Source: Microbacteriaceae bacterium PS02066 (GTDB lineage Bacteria > Actinomycetota > Actinomycetes > Actinomycetales > Microbacteriaceae). Taken from it: a stretch of 51,621 nt of DNA. Of the stretch, positions 1-7,967 are shown one piece after another. The stretch lies in the NCBI GenBank assembly GCA_029959545.1, contig JASCPH010000017.1:1-51621 (forward strand). Direction: 5' to 3'. A model generated the notes under the pieces. It had not been told where the DNA came from. It worked only from the letters and a program-made list of their open reading frames with translations, and searched no databases. Each line of letters begins with the position of its first letter. The stretch's first letter is position 1. The position numbers and the translations under genes are program-made.

Positions 1-600
1 CCGCCCCCCCGCGGCCCCCCTCACTCGTTTCGCGGCGACCGCATCCACGGCGAAGCCCAGGCCCAGCGCGAGCACGATCGAGACGACCACCGCGACGACG
101 GGGCCGCCGGGGACGATGGCACCGACCGCGGCTCCGATCAGGCTCTGGTAGACGGCCCAGCCGAGCGCTGCGAGCGCGCAGGCACACAGGAACCGGGTGG
201 GCCTCACCCGCGTGGCTCCCGCCGTGACGGTGACAGCGACCCGCGCGAAGGGGATGAAGCGGGCGGTGAACACCACCGTCGCGGCGCTGCGGTGCAGGCG
301 ACCGCGGGCCCAGGCGAACGCCGCCGCGACGCGCGGATGCCGCATCCAGCGCCAGCGATCGATCCCGACCGTGCGTCCGATCAGGTACCCGGCCGCGTCG
401 CCCGCGAACGCGGCGGCAGCGGCGACGGCCACGACCGCGACGATCGGCGGCTGCCCGGTCGACACCGCCAGAGCGCCCATAGCGGTCACCGCGACTTCGC
501 CCGGGATCACGACGAGGAGGGCGTCGGCGAACACCAGCAGGGCCATGAGCGGCAGCGCCCACGGACTCGATGCGAGATCGGTCAGAAAAGGCTCCGCCAC
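1..600 (-). CDS. DedA/VTT family membrane protein (3' end beyond window)
   Basis: Polytopic inner-membrane protein of the DedA (SNARE-associated/VTT) family; members are linked to lipid scrambling and envelope homeostasis. From the GTG at 600 the frame stays open for 200 codons to the left edge without a stop, so the C-terminus is missing. The family core is visible: an early hydrophobic segment followed by IPGE, then AFAGDAAGYLIGRTVG, then FTARFIPFARVAVTVTAG, which carries the conserved F-x-R-x-x-P-x-x-R pattern, and more hydrophobic segments. An upstream ATG lies in another frame and gives only nine codons, so GTG is preferred although no strong Shine-Dalgarno sequence precedes it. Divergent from the glycosyltransferase gene; the 139 bp between them hold nothing else I can name. 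Substrate unknown. Confidence 0.85.
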   Translation of the reverse strand, partial: MAEPFLTDLASSPWALPLMALLVFADALLVVIPGEVAVTAMGALAVSTGQPPIVAVVAVAAAAAFAGDAAGYLIGRTVGIDRWRWMRHPRVAAAFAWARGRLHRSAATVVFTARFIPFARVAVTVTAGATRVRPTRFLCACALAALGWAVYQSLIGAAVGAIVPGGPVVAVVVSIVLALGLGFAVDAVAAKRVRGAAGGR

Positions 601-739
601 CCGTGAAGCATCGCAGCGGCGGGTGAACGGCGACCCAACGGGGCACGTCCGGTGACGAGCCGTGGTGCATCCGGTGAACTCTCGTCGATCCCCCCGGGTT
701 CGCGCCGTGCGGACCCCGCGCCGGGAGCACCCTGGTCTC

Positions 740-2704
740 GTGAGAGTCGCGCTGATCGCCGAGTCCTACCTTCCGCACATGAACGGGGTGACCGGCTCCG
801 TCCTGCAGGTGCTCCGGCACCTCGCCGCCGACGGTCACGAGACGCTCGTGATCGCCCCCCGTTCGACCGAGTCCGTCGACGCGGTCGCCGCTTCCCGCAC
901 CGAACTGCTCGCCTCGCTCCCGCTGCCGTCGTACCCGCAGGTGCGGGTCGTCTTCGCGCGCGTGGCGCGCATCGCGGCGATTCTCCGCGAGTTCCGGCCC
1001 GACGTCGTCCATCTCGCTTCGCCCTTCGTGCTGGGGTGGCAGGGCGTGAACGCCGCCGAGTCGCTGCACGCCGCATCCGTCGCGATCTACCAGACCGACG
1101 TCGTCGCCTACGCCCAGCGCTACCGGATGCCGCAGGCCGCCGTCCTCGCCGCCGGTCACGTCGCGCGTCTCCACCGCCGGGCGACTCTCACCCTCGCGCC
1201 CTCCACCTCGTCGGTGGCGCAGCTGGAGCGGCTGGGCGTGGATCGCCTGCGGATGTGGGCGCGCGGCGTGGACGGCGACCGGTTCCGACCGGATCGTCGC
1301 AGCGAGCAGTTCCGTCGGAACGTGGCACCCGGTGCACGCATCATCGGCTACGTCGGGCGCCTCGCCCCGGAGAAGCAGGTGGAGGATCTCGCCGTGCTGG
1401 CCGGCGTCGAAGGTGCGCGGCTGGTGATCGTCGGAGACGGTCCGTCCCGGCCGCAGCTCGAGCGACAGCTGCCCGGCGCGGTGTTCCTCGGGCACCTCGC
1501 GGGCGACGAGCTCGCCGAGGCGATGGCATCGTTCGACGTCTTCGTGCACCCCGGCGAGAGCGAGACCTTCGGTCAGACGATCCAGGAGGCGCACGCGAGC
1601 GGCGTCCCGGTCGTCGCCACGGGCACGGGCGGACCCGTGGACCTCGTGCGCTCGAGCATCGACGGCTGGCTCTATCGCCCCGGCGACCTCGGCGATCTGC
1701 GCGCTCGCGTGGGCGACCTCCTGGGCGACGAGGCGAAGCGACAGGCGTTCTCGCTGGCCGCGCGCGAGGCCGTCGCCGAGCGCACGTGGGCATCGCTGTA
1801 CGGCCAGCTGCTCGGGCACTACGACGAAGCGCGGGAGCTGCGCCGCATCGACGACCGTCTGCTGGCTCGCGGCGACACGCGTCCCACCATGCCGGCGGTG
1901 CTTCCCGCGCCGCGGCGATGGGCGCGGTTCGTCGCCCTCGGCGACTCGCTCACCGAGGGCCTGTGCGACACCTCGCGCGCGCCCCACGGGCAGTATCGAG
2001 GCTGGGCCGACCGCCTCGCGCCGCTGCTGGCGCAGCAGCACCGCGGCCGCGAACCCTTCCGCTACGCCAATCTCGCGGTCCGCTCGCGCCGCGTGCGCGA
2101 TCTCGTGACGACGCAGATCCCGCGGGCGCTCGAGCTTCGCCCGGATCTCGTGTCGATCCTCATGGGGGCGAACGATCTCGTCGGCCACGGTGCGGCCCCG
2201 CGTGCTCTCGCCGCCGACCTGGAGCAGGGAGTGGTGGCGCTGCGGGAGGCGGGATGCGACGTTCTGCTGGTCACGCCCTTCTTGCCGCACCGTCGAGCCG
2301 CGGGACTCTTCGCCCGCCGCTTCGCCCAGTACGCCTCCGAGTTGCGCCGCATCGCACGTGCGCACGGATGCATGCTCCTCGATCTGGAGGCCCTGCCCGA
2401 AATCGGCGCACTGGAGATGTGGGCCGACGACAAGGTGCACCTGCGCTCACGCGGCCACCGATTCCTCGCATATCGCGCCGCCGAGGTGCTGGGAATCCCG
2501 GATGCCGAGGCGCTCGGCGATCTGGATGCCGCCCTCCACGACGACGAGCCCTCGGCGGGCGGCTGGCTGCGCCGCGACGCGCTGCCGTGGCTGTGGCGTC
2601 GGATGCGGGGGCGCACCGCCGGTGACGGTCTGGATGCGAAGCACTCCGACTACGTCGAGATGCCCGGGGTTCGGCGCTCGCGCCGTGCCCCGTCGTCGGC
2701 CTGA
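740..2704 (+). CDS. GT4 glycosyltransferase fused to SGNH/GDSL hydrolase
   Basis: Two enzymes in one frame (654 aa). Residues about 1-375 form a GT-B glycosyltransferase of family GT4, resembling actinobacterial mannosyltransferases of the MgtA/PimB type. They open with an RVALIAESYLPHMNGV strand-loop and carry the E-x7-E donor-site motif in HPGESETFGQTIQEA near residue 275. Residues about 395-600 form an SGNH hydrolase: block I FVALGDSLTEG near residue 400, block III GAND near 475 and block V DDKVHL near 562, giving the Ser and Asp-x-x-His of the triad. The GTG at 740 begins exactly at the Rossmann strand; an upstream in-frame ATG at 662 would add 26 Arg-rich residues and is less likely. A lipid or glycan mannosyltransferase combined with an esterase/deacylase is my inference. 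No signal peptide is seen, so it is probably cytoplasmic or membrane-associated. Confidence 0.85.
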   Translation: MRVALIAESYLPHMNGVTGSVLQVLRHLAADGHETLVIAPRSTESVDAVAASRTELLASLPLPSYPQVRVVFARVARIAAILREFRPDVVHLASPFVLGWQGVNAAESLHAASVAIYQTDVVAYAQRYRMPQAAVLAAGHVARLHRRATLTLAPSTSSVAQLERLGVDRLRMWARGVDGDRFRPDRRSEQFRRNVAPGARIIGYVGRLAPEKQVEDLAVLAGVEGARLVIVGDGPSRPQLERQLPGAVFLGHLAGDELAEAMASFDVFVHPGESETFGQTIQEAHASGVPVVATGTGGPVDLVRSSIDGWLYRPGDLGDLRARVGDLLGDEAKRQAFSLAAREAVAERTWASLYGQLLGHYDEARELRRIDDRLLARGDTRPTMPAVLPAPRRWARFVALGDSLTEGLCDTSRAPHGQYRGWADRLAPLLAQQHRGREPFRYANLAVRSRRVRDLVTTQIPRALELRPDLVSILMGANDLVGHGAAPRALAADLEQGVVALREAGCDVLLVTPFLPHRRAAGLFARRFAQYASELRRIARAHGCMLLDLEALPEIGALEMWADDKVHLRSRGHRFLAYRAAEVLGIPDAEALGDLDAALHDDEPSAGGWLRRDALPWLWRRMRGRTAGDGLDAKHSDYVEMPGVRRSRRAPSSA

Positions 2705-2714
2705 GCGCGGGGTG

Positions 2715-3881
2715 TCAGTACCAGCCGGTGGCCTGCGAGTGGCCCCACGCTCCGCAGGGGGAGCCGTAGCGGCTCGAGATGTATGAGAGACCCCAGTTGA
2801 TCTGCGTTGCGGCGTTCGTGCGCCAGTCGGCGCCGGCGCTCGCCATCTTGTCGCCCGGCAGCGACTGCGGAATCCCATAGGCGCCGCTGGAGGGGTTGAG
2901 CGCGTCGGCGCGCCAGCCGGACTCCCGGTTCCAGAGCAACACGAGACACTCGAACTGGTCCTGCCCCCAGCCGTAGGCGCCGATCGCCCCGCGTGCGTAC
3001 TCCCGCGCACCGGCCGGATCGACGACGACGCCGCCTCCGGATCCAGGAGAGGGAACGGAGGGGGCCGGGGGAGCGGGTGAGCCGGAGGAAGGGGAGGTGG
3101 GCGCGGGATTGGCCGGTTGCGCCGCGACCTGGCTCGCCAAGCGGTACCGGCGCTCCACGTCGGCGGTCGTCCCCTTGAGCGTCGCCAGCTGCGCATAGAG
3201 CGTGCTCGCCTGCGTGCTGAGCTCGACGACGGCGGCGGACTCCGCATCCGCGGCGGACTGCGCGTCGGCCGCCGCGCGCTCGGCCTCGGTGGCGGCGCCT
3301 TCGCGGGCGGTGCGTGCGAGCGTGGCTTGATCGTTGAGTGTCGCGAGGACGTTCGCCGCCCCCTGCGCTCGCGCCGCGCGGCCGGCCCACGCCGTGCCCA
3401 CGGTGTCGAGCAGGCCGAGACGCTCGAGCAGGTCGTCGGGATCGGCCGCGGTGAGCAGACGGGCGACGAGAGGGCCGTCGGACTGGAGGCGATACATCGA
3501 GGACGCGAGCGCTCCGGTGCGCGCACGCTGCGCCTCGGCCTCCGCCTGCGCGGCGACCACCTGCGCATCGAGTGCTGCGGAGCGCTGCGCGGCGTCGTCC
3601 GCGCGTCGGCGGGCGTCCTCTGCGGTGCGCGCCGCTTCCAGCGCCGCTGTGGCGGCGATGGCGCTGCGCTTTTGGGCGGCGTCGAGCTCGGCGTCGATGC
3701 GCGCGACAAGCTCGGCGGTGGCCGCCTGGTTGTTGCGCGCGTTCTGCACGTCGTCCCAGGAAGGCGTGTCGGCCGCGCGAGCGGGCGCGGCCGACCCTGC
3801 GAGCAGGACGAGGATCGCAGCGGCGACAGCGAGAGTCCTCGGGCGCGGCGCCCGAGGACGTGGCGCGCGCTCGACGGTCAT
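2715..3881 (-). CDS. Secreted coiled-coil, lytic transglycosylase-like protein
   Basis: Predicted exported cell-wall protein of 388 aa. An Arg-rich n-region and a hydrophobic core (about residues 18-36, ending ARAAD) form a signal peptide. Residues about 40-260 are Ala/Glu/Arg-rich and almost certainly coiled coil, as in RipA/NlpC-type wall hydrolases. A Pro/Ser/Gly linker follows. The last ~95 residues form a lysozyme-like domain, with a candidate catalytic Glu in LLWNRESGW followed by NPSSGAYGIPQSLPG and a TGWY C-terminus, typical of actinobacterial transglycosylase/Rpf-like enzymes. Likely substrate is peptidoglycan. A TAGCGT -10 (3888-3893, reverse strand) lies exactly 6 nt before the ATG, so the transcript is probably leaderless. 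Convergent with the fusion gene to its left. Confidence 0.82.
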   Translation of the reverse strand: MTVERAPRPRAPRPRTLAVAAAILVLLAGSAAPARAADTPSWDDVQNARNNQAATAELVARIDAELDAAQKRSAIAATAALEAARTAEDARRRADDAAQRSAALDAQVVAAQAEAEAQRARTGALASSMYRLQSDGPLVARLLTAADPDDLLERLGLLDTVGTAWAGRAARAQGAANVLATLNDQATLARTAREGAATEAERAAADAQSAADAESAAVVELSTQASTLYAQLATLKGTTADVERRYRLASQVAAQPANPAPTSPSSGSPAPPAPSVPSPGSGGGVVVDPAGAREYARGAIGAYGWGQDQFECLVLLWNRESGWRADALNPSSGAYGIPQSLPGDKMASAGADWRTNAATQINWGLSYISSRYGSPCGAWGHSQATGWY

Positions 3882-3925
3882 GCGGACACGCTATTGCGTC
3901 ACGGGCGTCGCACCAACCCCACCGG

Positions 3926-4606
3926 TCACATCGACCAGCGGTACTCGCTCTCGGGGCGACCGGGGCGGCCATGGCGCGCATGTCGCTCGGCGGCGCCGAT
4001 CTCCACCAGATGTTCGAGGTAGCGGCGGGCCGACACGCGGGACAGCCCCAGCAGGCGCGCCGTCTCGGCGGCGGAGAGCGCCTGGTTCTCGCGCACGGCG
4101 CGGCCCACCGCATCCAGCGTGTCGGGCGAGATGCCCTTCGGCGTGACCGGGATGGGAGCCGTGCGGCCAGCCCCGAGCAGCGCATCGATCTCCGCCTGCG
4201 TCGCCGATCCGCGTGGTGTGCGCAGCTCGCGTGCCTGCGCATACTGCTCGAGCCGCTCCCGGAACACACCGAAGGTGAAGGGCTTCACGAGGTACTGCAC
4301 GACGCCGAGGCTCGCGGTCGCCCGCACGGTGTCGGCGTCTCTCACGCTGGTCACCGCGATCACGTCCACCGTGCTACCGGCGGCGCGGATGCGGCGCAGC
4401 ACATCCAGCCCGCTCGCGTCCGGCATGGTCATATCCAGCAGCACGAGGTCGACGGCGGGCCTCGGCGCCGGCCCGATGAGAGCGCGTACGGCGGCGGCTG
4501 CCCCGGCGCACAGTCCGCTCACCTCGAAGCCGTCCAGGCGCCCGACGTACTGTCCGTGCAGCTCGAGGGTCAGTGCGTCGTCGTCGACGACCATGACCTG
4601 GATCAT
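3926..4606 (-). CDS. Response regulator, CitB/DcuR type
   Basis: DNA-binding response regulator (226 aa) paired with the adjacent sensor kinase. The N-terminal receiver domain has the acidic pocket DDD near residue 9, the phospho-acceptor Asp in LVLLDMTMPD near residue 58, the conserved Ser/Thr in AVTS and the Lys in LVKPF. The C-terminal half carries a winged-helix/HTH region (ALSAAETARLLGLSRVSARR) typical of CitB/DcuR/DpiA-type regulators rather than OmpR or LuxR families. Its ATG overlaps the kinase stop in an ATGA, which implies translational coupling. By family knowledge and position it probably controls the dicarboxylate transporter gene at 5962, which reads away from the kinase. Confidence 0.9.
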   Translation of the reverse strand: MIQVMVVDDDALTLELHGQYVGRLDGFEVSGLCAGAAAAVRALIGPAPRPAVDLVLLDMTMPDASGLDVLRRIRAAGSTVDVIAVTSVRDADTVRATASLGVVQYLVKPFTFGVFRERLEQYAQARELRTPRGSATQAEIDALLGAGRTAPIPVTPKGISPDTLDAVGRAVRENQALSAAETARLLGLSRVSARRYLEHLVEIGAAERHARHGRPGRPESEYRWSM

Positions 4607-5859
4607 CCCCGTCCCTTCAGCACGACCACGAACCGGCTGGGATCGGTGTCGTCGATGTGGATGCTGCCGCCTGTCGCCGTCACGATGTCGCGCACGAGTG
4701 CGAGGCCGACACCGCGACCCTCCGCCCCCGCGGGTTTCGTGCTGAAGCCCATCTCGAACACCCTCTCGCGCATCTCGGTCGGCACTCCGGCGCCCGAATC
4801 CGTCACCGTGAGCAGGAGGTCCCGCCCGGAGCGCGTCATCGCGAAGTCGACCGTGCGAGGCGCGGGACCGGCGGCTGCCGCGTCCACGGCGTTGTCGAGC
4901 AGATTACCCACGACCGTGACGGCGTCGACGGCCGAGAGCACGGACCGGGGTGCATCAGGCGCGATCTGCGTGCGCAGCAGCACTCCGCGTTCGGCCGCCT
5001 GCGACACCTTGCCGAGCACGAGGGCGCCCACGGTGGCGTCGCCGTCGGTGCGTGCCGTGACCTGGTCGACGAGCTGCTGCGACGCGTGGGCGGAGTCGGT
5101 CAGCAGGGCGATCGCCTCGTCGCGCCGGTCCATCTCGAGAAGAGCGACGGCGGTGTGGATGCGGTTGCCGTGCTCGTGCGTCTGCGCGCGGAGGGCTTCT
5201 CCCAGTGTGCGCATGGACTCGGCGCTCGAGAGCGTGTCGCGGATCTCGGATGCGGCCAGATCGCCCGTCACGCGCCGCGCCTGCCCGCGCGCGAGCACCG
5301 CGCCGGCCAGACCCGCAGCCAGCACGATGAGCGCGACCGCGAGGGCGAACGGGAGCCGGGCGGCGATCCCGTCGCCGATGCTGCCCAGGGTCACCCCCGC
5401 CGGCACCCAGCCGACGACCTCATCGCCCTCGGTGACGGGGGCGATGGTGCGCACGGACGGGCCCAGTGTGCCCGCGCGTTCCTCGGTCAGCGACTCGGGG
5501 GATGCCGGGATGGTGCCGATGTAGCGCTCGCCGATCCGCGCAGGGTCGCGGTGGGTGAAGCGCACGCCGTCGGGCGACATGATCGTCACGAAGTCGAGGT
5601 CGCTGGCGGCCATGACCGATTCTGCGAACGGCTGGACGACGGCCGAGGGATCGGCGGAGGTGATGCCGCCGCGAACAAAGGGGTCTTCGGCGAGGGTGCG
5701 CGCGACGATCTGCGTCACGCGCTCGGCCTCCGCCCGCTCTGCGCGCTGTGCGTCCAGCACGAGCACCGCGCTGAGCACCGCCGCCACCGCGATCGCCGCG
5801 GCGGCGATCAGCAGGAACAGCCGCGTGGCAGCGCTCGTCGGGAACTTCGTCGGTCTCAC
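4603..5859 (-). CDS. Sensor histidine kinase, DcuS/CitA type
   Basis: Membrane sensor kinase of 418 aa. One transmembrane helix (about residues 12-33), an extracytoplasmic ligand-binding domain of the DcuS/CitA sCache type (about 34-170), a second helix (about 172-192), then a cytoplasmic dimerisation/phospho-acceptor region. The H-box, LRAQTHEHGNRIHT, closely resembles the DcuS/CitA consensus. The ATPase domain shows the N-box (NLLDNAVDAA), a G1 box (DSGAGVP) and a G2 box (EGRGVGLALV). The GTG at 5859 is favoured by a GGAGG five bases upstream. The expected signal is a C4-dicarboxylate or citrate, given the neighbouring DctA gene; the exact ligand is not visible. Confidence 0.9.
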   Translation of the reverse strand: MRPTKFPTSAATRLFLLIAAAAIAVAAVLSAVLVLDAQRAERAEAERVTQIVARTLAEDPFVRGGITSADPSAVVQPFAESVMAASDLDFVTIMSPDGVRFTHRDPARIGERYIGTIPASPESLTEERAGTLGPSVRTIAPVTEGDEVVGWVPAGVTLGSIGDGIAARLPFALAVALIVLAAGLAGAVLARGQARRVTGDLAASEIRDTLSSAESMRTLGEALRAQTHEHGNRIHTAVALLEMDRRDEAIALLTDSAHASQQLVDQVTARTDGDATVGALVLGKVSQAAERGVLLRTQIAPDAPRSVLSAVDAVTVVGNLLDNAVDAAAAGPAPRTVDFAMTRSGRDLLLTVTDSGAGVPTEMRERVFEMGFSTKPAGAEGRGVGLALVRDIVTATGGSIHIDDTDPSRFVVVLKGRG

Positions 5860-5961
5860 CGCATCCTCCGTGATCAATACGACCACAACTCGACCCCGTC
5901 CGTCAGCGGCGCGAAGGTACGAGCGTGGCCACGATGAGGCGGCCCGATCGAGAAGGAGACG

Positions 5962-7377
5962 ATGATGGCTCTGCGACTTCCCCGCACGACGACGGTGACC
6001 CTGCCGCGGCTGGCCGGCCGCCCCGGTCGCAAGAAATGGGACAAGCACACCTGGCTGTACGTCTCGGTGATCATCGCCGTGGTCGCCGGCGCCGTGGTGG
6101 GGTTGACCTTCCCCGAGTTCGCTGTCGGCCTGAAGCCGCTCGGCACCGCGTTCGTGTCTCTGATCACGATGATGATCGCGCCCATCATCTTCTGCACGAT
6201 CGTCGTGGGCGTGGGATCCATCGCGAAGGCGGCGACCGTCGGCAAGATCGGCGGTCTCGCGCTGGTCTACTTCCTCGGCATGTCGACCTTCGCGTTGGCC
6301 ATCGGCCTCGTGGTCGGCAACATCATCCACCCCGGCGAGGGCCTGGACATGTCCGGCTCCACCTATCAGGCGACGGGTGAGGCGACCTCGACGGTGGACT
6401 TCCTGCTGCACATCGTCCCGGAGTCGTTCTTCGCGGCGTTCACCGGCGGCAGCGTGCTGCAGGTGCTGTTCATCGCGCTGCTCGTCGGCTTCGCTCTGCA
6501 GGGTCTGGGGGAGAAGGGCAAGCCGATCATGACGGCCATCACCCACCTGCAGACGCTCGTGTTCCGCATCCTCGGCATGATCCTCTGGCTCGCGCCCGTC
6601 GGTGCGTTCGGTGCCATCGCCGCCGTCGTCGGCTCGACCGGGGTCGCGGCGATCCTGGGGCTCGGCCTTCTGATGGTCGCCTTCTACATCACCTGCTTCG
6701 TGTTCATCGCGGGTGTCCTGGGCTCGCTGCTCTACGCGGTCGCCCGGGTGAACATCTTCTCGCTCATGAAGTACCTGGGCCGCGAGTATCTGCTGATCGT
6801 CGGCACGTCCTCGTCGGAGTCCGCGCTGCCGCGACTCATCGCGAAGATGGAGCACCTGGGTGTCTCCAAGCCCGTCGTGGGCATCACCGTTCCGACCGGC
6901 TACTCGTTCAACCTGGACGGCACGGCGATCTACCTCACGATGGCGTCGCTGTTCATCGCGACCGGCATGGGCGCGCCCATGTCGATCCCCGAGCAGATCG
7001 GTCTGCTCGTGTTCATGATCATCGCCTCGAAGGGGGCTGCCGGCGTCACCGGGGCGGGACTCGCGACCCTCGCGGCAGGCCTGCAGACCTACCGCCCCGA
7101 CCTCGTCGGAGGGGTGGGCGTCATCGTCGGCATCGACCGCTTCATGTCAGAGGGGCGTGCGGTCACGAACTTCACCGGCAATGCGGTGGCCACCGTGCTG
7201 ATCGGTACGTGGACCCGCCAGATCGACAAGGCGCGCGTGCGCGAGGTGCTCTCCGGCGCCCGTCCCTTCGACGAGTCGACCTTGACCGGCGGACACGGCG
7301 CGGATGCGGGGAAGAAGGCGCCCGCCGCGCAGCGGGAGGATGCGGCCGCGACGGCGCTGGCGACCACCGCTCGCTGA
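5962..7377 (+). CDS. dctA: C4-dicarboxylate:cation symporter DctA
   Basis: Secondary transporter of the dicarboxylate/amino acid:cation symporter (DAACS) family, 471 aa, with about eight hydrophobic segments plus two re-entrant loops. Signature regions are present: the serine-rich re-entrant loop SSSESALPRL, NLDGTAIY on the seventh helix, and the substrate/cation site GRAVTNFTGNAVAT. These fit DctA (succinate, fumarate, malate) better than glutamate carriers. Two successive ATGs (5962, 5965) follow a GAAGGAG Shine-Dalgarno at 5953-5957. Divergent from the DcuS/DcuR-like pair, with 102 bp between them that must hold both promoters. Transcription ends at a strong hairpin at 7385-7425. Confidence 0.93.
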   Translation: MMALRLPRTTTVTLPRLAGRPGRKKWDKHTWLYVSVIIAVVAGAVVGLTFPEFAVGLKPLGTAFVSLITMMIAPIIFCTIVVGVGSIAKAATVGKIGGLALVYFLGMSTFALAIGLVVGNIIHPGEGLDMSGSTYQATGEATSTVDFLLHIVPESFFAAFTGGSVLQVLFIALLVGFALQGLGEKGKPIMTAITHLQTLVFRILGMILWLAPVGAFGAIAAVVGSTGVAAILGLGLLMVAFYITCFVFIAGVLGSLLYAVARVNIFSLMKYLGREYLLIVGTSSSESALPRLIAKMEHLGVSKPVVGITVPTGYSFNLDGTAIYLTMASLFIATGMGAPMSIPEQIGLLVFMIIASKGAAGVTGAGLATLAAGLQTYRPDLVGGVGVIVGIDRFMSEGRAVTNFTGNAVATVLIGTWTRQIDKARVREVLSGARPFDESTLTGGHGADAGKKAPAAQREDAAATALATTAR

Positions 7378-7384
7378 GTCACGG

Positions 7385-7425
7385 AAGAGGGGCCCCGGTG
7401 CGCGATGCGTGCCGGGGCCCCTCTT
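7385..7425. terminator. Bidirectional intrinsic terminator
   Basis: Perfect 14-bp GC-rich stem (7385-7398 with 7412-7425) around a 13-nt loop. The arms begin AAGAGG and end CCTCTT, so either strand reads into a short pyrimidine run. It lies between the convergent ends of dctA and the small acidic protein gene and probably serves both. Confidence 0.85.
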
Positions 7426-7434
7426 CGTCGCGTG

Positions 7435-7635
7435 TCAGCCTTCGATGCCCTGCTCGAAGCCGTCGAAGCGCATCTCGCGCTCGAGATGCGCCTGCAGCTG
7501 CGCCTCTTCGCGCGGGTCCGGGGATTCGGGTGCACCGTCGAGGAGGCCGTCCTCGACCAGCTGCTCCTCGCCGGCGGCGGGCTCGGCGCCCGGCTCGGGG
7601 TCACGGTCGGAGGCGGGGGTGGCGTCGTGGGTCAT
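7435..7635 (-). CDS. Small acidic hypothetical protein
   Basis: Short gene (66 aa) that I do not recognise. The product is strongly acidic and low in complexity: MTHDATPASDRDPEPGAEP at the start, and a second half (REEAQLQAHLEREMRFDGFE) likely to form an amphipathic helix. It has no signal peptide, membrane segment or cysteine. GAGAGGAC lies just upstream of the ATG and acts as a plausible Shine-Dalgarno. It fills the space between dctA and pnp and shares the terminator at 7385-7425. Real translation is likely because frame, start and ribosome site agree, but the function is unknown. Confidence 0.6.
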   Translation of the reverse strand: MTHDATPASDRDPEPGAEPAAGEEQLVEDGLLDGAPESPDPREEAQLQAHLEREMRFDGFEQGIEG

Positions 7636-7721
7636 GACCTGTCCTCTCGTCGGTTCCGCTGTCGCGGGTGGTGCGTCCCACGATAGGCGGCGCCGACCGG
7701 CGTGAGAACGGGTTGCACTGG

Positions 7722-7967
7722 TAGGCTGAGGCGGATCGCTTTCTGCGATCGCCCAACTCCATACGAGTTCACGGAGCAGGCCGGCGGGAAGCTGGTCCCC
7801 TGTGGTGGGTTCCTCGTCGTGTGTCGCACGCCGGGTGGTCTTCTACTGGTGGCCAGCGCAGGCTCTCTGCAGTCATGCCGCGCGCCCATAACCGCAGCCC
7901 TGCTCCTTCGCATGTCCGCTCGTCGCCCACACGGGGTGGCGAGCCTAAACAAAGAAGGAGGGACCTC
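7722..7967 (+). promoter_or_regulatory. pnp promoter and structured 5' leader (candidate Actino-pnp motif)
   Basis: A TAGGCT -10 hexamer (7722-7727) places transcription start near 7734, giving a leader of about 234 nt. Stem-loops visible by eye: GATCGC/GCGATC at 7734-7750, directly at the predicted 5' end; AACTC/GAGTT at 7755-7769; and a longer one at 7918-7944 (GCTCG/CGAGC outer pairs with inner GC pairs) just before the ribosome site. A conserved RNA called Actino-pnp is known in this position in actinobacteria. I place this leader there by location; the covariance match is untested. Autoregulation of PNPase through its leader is the obvious hypothesis. No rpsO gene precedes pnp here. Confidence 0.55.

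Noticed and set aside
652..2625. 657-codon frame overlapping the glycosyltransferase fusion on the same strand
   Set aside because: Arg/Pro-rich product without domains; the other frame carries GT4 and SGNH motifs throughout.
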